From the NCBI GenBank assembly GCA_050084515.1, contig CM114274.1, positions 5,580,001 through 5,644,000 on the forward strand: a DNA stretch of 64,000 nucleotides. Direction: 5' to 3'. Positions within the stretch are counted from its first letter, which is position 1. Each line of letters starts with the position of its first letter. Source of the DNA: Blasia pusilla. Taxonomy: Eukaryota; Marchantiophyta; Marchantiopsida; Blasiales. The translations under genes and the position numbers were made by a program. This document shows positions 61,350-64,000 of the stretch, piece after piece. The notes below the pieces were generated by a model that saw nothing but the letters and a program-made list of their open reading frames with translations, was not told where the DNA came from and made no database searches.

Positions 61350-64000
61350 ATGTTAGGAGAAAGTCAAGAAGTCCATCTTCGATCGACAGAGTGTATATCA
61401 TCAAGACTTGAGTTGGTTGACATTGCATTTGAGGAAGTGCATGGGAATACATCCATAATGGGGCCAACTACTTATATCACTACAGGAGTTGAGTTATCTA
61501 CTACTCTTCCTATTTTGGTTGAACCTGAAGTTGTCAACAATTCTTCAACTCTTCCCCAACTCGAGGATGAAATAAGGTCAAAAGTAGATCCCGTGTCTTC
61601 TAATGGAGTTGTGTTATCTCCAGAAAGAATTCGTCCGGAGTCTACTGCTAATAAGGTTGTAAGATTAAATACATTACTCAATCTTGCAAGGAGACAAAAT
61701 TTCTAAGAAAGTGATATTAGGAAGTTGCGATTACAAAGGAGTTTGAATCAACTTGAACCAACGGTCGCCATACATTGGGTTGTATGATAGAGATATGTCC
61801 CTTATGTCGGACTTTGCATTGGAAATGTGAAATGGTCAAAGGTACAAAGTTTAGTGACTCACCATATGGCATGTGTTGTGGCCATGGGAGAATACATTTA
61901 TCCCTCTTGAAATCATCTCCTCCATTTTTGAAATCCTTGATTTCGGGTGTTGGTCCAAGAAGTCTTCATTTTCTTACACATGCGCGAGCTTACAACTCTG
62001 CACTTCAACTTGCATCTACTGGAGTGCATGTAAACGAACAAATTGGTGGCACTGGACACTTTAGGGTCCAAGATGGGATCTATCATTCTATTGGGCGCTT
62101 ACATCCTGATATAGGGGGGCATCCCCAATTTGCTCAACTCTACATCCATCATACTGCAAATGAATTGTACAATCGTGGTAGAGTTATGTCTAGAGGATCT
62201 TCTGATCTTAACATAAATATTTTGAAGGATCTACAAGACATCTTACATGAATGCAATCCATATGTGAAGATCTTTTGCCATATTGCTTATGAAGCAAATG
62301 ACCTTAATCTACGGATCATCCTCAAGGCAAGTAAGAGAGGTTTTGATTCAAAGTAGTATAACTTACCAACTGCCTCTGAAGTTGCTACTATATTGCTCGG
62401 TTATGGAAGTGAGCAAATTGATCATCGTGATATTATTGTACAACTACATGATGGAGGTGTGAGGAGAATATTTGACCTTAATGAAGCATATATTTCATTA
62501 CAATTTATTCTATTATTTATCTATGGTGAAGCAAGTTGGCATCCTGGAATACCCTTTGGGAGAATTGAAGGATTCAGAGAATCCCAAGGATTGGGCCGCA
62601 CTATTCATGGGGAGGAGGGTCATCCTAAACCTTTGGATGATTGCATGGATGAGGAAAGAGTTGATGGTGATATTATGGAGGAAAGAAGAACAAAGAGCGT
62701 TACGGCCTTGCAATTTGCATGTTTTTGACTTCAAACGCGGATTGGAGAAGAGGATGACAATCGCTTATTGCGGTTTGGTCAACTTACTCAAGAATATATG
62801 GTTGACCTCTATGCCATTGTGGAGATGCAACGATTATCATAGATTTGATTAAATCAAAAGGAGTTAAGGACCGAAGGTGTACATGATGCCATGCATCAAC
62901 AAGATGTGGATAGTCGAAGGTTTGGGAGATGCATAATATTATCTTTTTCCTTTACTGGTGGGCCACGTCATATGCATCAATTGTATCAGGATGCAATGGC
63001 AATCGTAAGACTTTTGGGGAAGCGTGACTACTTTTTTACTATGACATGCAATCCAAAGTGGGAGGAGATTACATCCGCTTTATTACTTGGCCAATCTGCT
63101 GCGGATCGACCAGATTTGGTCGTGCGGTTTTTTAAGAAGAAAAAGAAGGAGTTGTTACGACTTATCATCAAGAAGTAGATATTGGGTCGAGTTGCAGGGT
63201 GCATCCATGTGGTGGAATTCCAAAAAAGAGGTTTGCCACATGTGCACATTCTTATTATTTTAGGTTGTGAGGATAAACCACGTACTACTTATGATTATGA
63301 TCATATTATTTCAGCAGAAATCCCTGATCAATCTACCCATCCAAGGTTGTTTTCTACTATTGCTAATTGCATGGTCCATGGACCATGTGGACCATTAAAT
63401 CCAAATGCACCATGTATGGATAAGGAAACAAAGAAGTGTACAAAAGGCTATCCTACAGCTTTTGCGGCTAACACTGTAGAGACAGAAGATGGCTATCTGA
63501 TCTATCGTAGATTGGAGAATGGGAGGGCGATAATTAAGGGAGAACATTCATTGGAAAATCGTTGGGTCATGTCTTGTAATCCTATCTTATGCACCTTCTT
63601 TGATTGTCACATTAATTTGGAAATCACGAGTAGTGTTTCTGCCGTCAAGTACTTATACAAATATGTTTATAAGGGCTCTGATACTGTGTCATTTAAGTTT
63701 TCAAAGGATATGGATACATCCAACATAATTGACGTTATTGACGAGACAATGTCATATCTTGATGTGAGGTATGCTTCCTGTAATAGATTTTTCTGATGTT
63801 TTATTATTTTTTAGGAACTTCATTTCATTCTTCTTACTCTAATACTTGGAATTCTAATTTTTTCAGATATATATCTTCTTCAGAGGCATGTTGGCGTCTC
63901 TTCAAGTTTAGTCTACATGCTGAACTTCCAATTATTGTGCGATTAGCAGTTCATCTTCCAGAGCAACAAATAGTCTACTTCAATGATGTTGAGGCTCCAG
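61350..64000 (+). pseudogene. Helitron Rep-helicase protein, N-terminal and Rep part, partial
   Basis: Helitron Rep (HUH endonuclease) nicks and joins DNA for rolling-circle transposition. The main reading frame is frame 2. A zinc-finger-like CPLCRTLHWKCE starts at about 61796. QIGGTGHFRVQDGIYHSIG and LHPDIGGHPQFAQLYI follow, a stop at 62354, then VQLHDGGVRRIFDLNEAYIS and WHPGIPFG. After another stop at 62726 come QLTQEYMVDLYAIVE, stops near 62821-62830, and the Rep core FSFTGGPRHMHQLYQDAMAI. The HUH motif is in GLPHVHILI, codons 63239-63247, intact. KYLYKYVYKGSD near 63645 matches the Tyr-containing motif. A GT-AG intron (63769-63866) joins to YISSSEACWRLFKF at the edge. At least four in-frame stops mean it is inactive. 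Confidence 0.8.

Larger units (their letters stand above)
57878..64000 (+). mobile_element. large Helitron-type element with Rep domain, running off the window
   Basis: Starts TCTATACTATTAAGAG immediately after the CTAG of the preceding Helitron, with CACGTG 54 bases in. From about 61.3 kb it encodes a Helitron Rep-type protein to the window edge. Whether the start at 57878 and the Rep frame belong to one element is inferred. About 2 kb of AT-rich DNA (60.1-61.3 kb) lies between, and no 3' end was seen in between. Confidence 0.5.

Overview
The window is nuclear DNA of a green land plant. It contains BSD2 (a Rubisco assembly factor), plastid-type threonine synthase, a kinesin-light-chain-related/CMU-like gene of plant type, GT-AG introns, Helitrons with the plant end signature, and a degenerate Ty3/gypsy element. 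I cannot name the species. Intronless threonine synthase and NOG1 genes, and a retroelement whose closest published relatives I recall come from streptophyte algae, make a bryophyte or other seed-free plant my guess, but this is inference only.

Layout. 1-5.0 kb is AT-rich and gene-free. 5.0-13.2 kb is a gene island: a degenerate tandem repeat, threonine synthase (minus), a shared divergent promoter region, then a five-exon gene for a large protein of unassigned function that carries a one-base frame break. 13.2-17.1 kb holds old repeats. 17.1-26.8 kb is a decayed Ty3/gypsy retrotransposon. 26.8-30.7 kb is AT-rich with Helitron ends. 31.2-33.6 kb is BSD2 (four exons). 34-38.5 kb holds short tandem duplications and the helicase half of a Helitron, interrupted by a GC-rich LTR-like insert. 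38.8-41.0 kb is NOG1 with telo-boxes. 41-44.9 kb is repeats. 45.0-47.9 kb is the KLCR/CMU-like gene (three exons, minus). 49-64 kb is AT-rich repeat territory with a MITE, nested minus-strand Helitrons, head-to-tail Helitrons, and a Rep (HUH) Helitron reading frame that runs off the right edge.

The most interesting object is the retrotransposon at 17.1-26.8 kb. Besides gag, protease, RT, RNase H and integrase, it carries between protease and RT a decayed cytosine-C5 DNA methyltransferase domain. The conserved blocks are present in order (FGGI; ERDETAR; PC; ENV; HRPR; RAMGF; a C-terminal LGQ...NCLTW block), and the type resembles DNMT3/DRM. After the integrase, where many plant Ty3/gypsy elements have a chromodomain, there is a PHD-finger-like Cys/His cluster. 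A mobile element that once encoded both a DNA-methylation writer and a possible histone reader is the lead worth following. Everything in it is now broken by frameshifts and stops.

The host genes do not form a pathway. Threonine synthase and BSD2 act in plastids, NOG1 in the nucleolus, and the KLCR/CMU-like protein probably at cortical microtubules. Exon structures for BSD2 (144 aa) and KLCR (615 aa) close in frame from sequence alone. No tRNA, rRNA or CRISPR array was seen.
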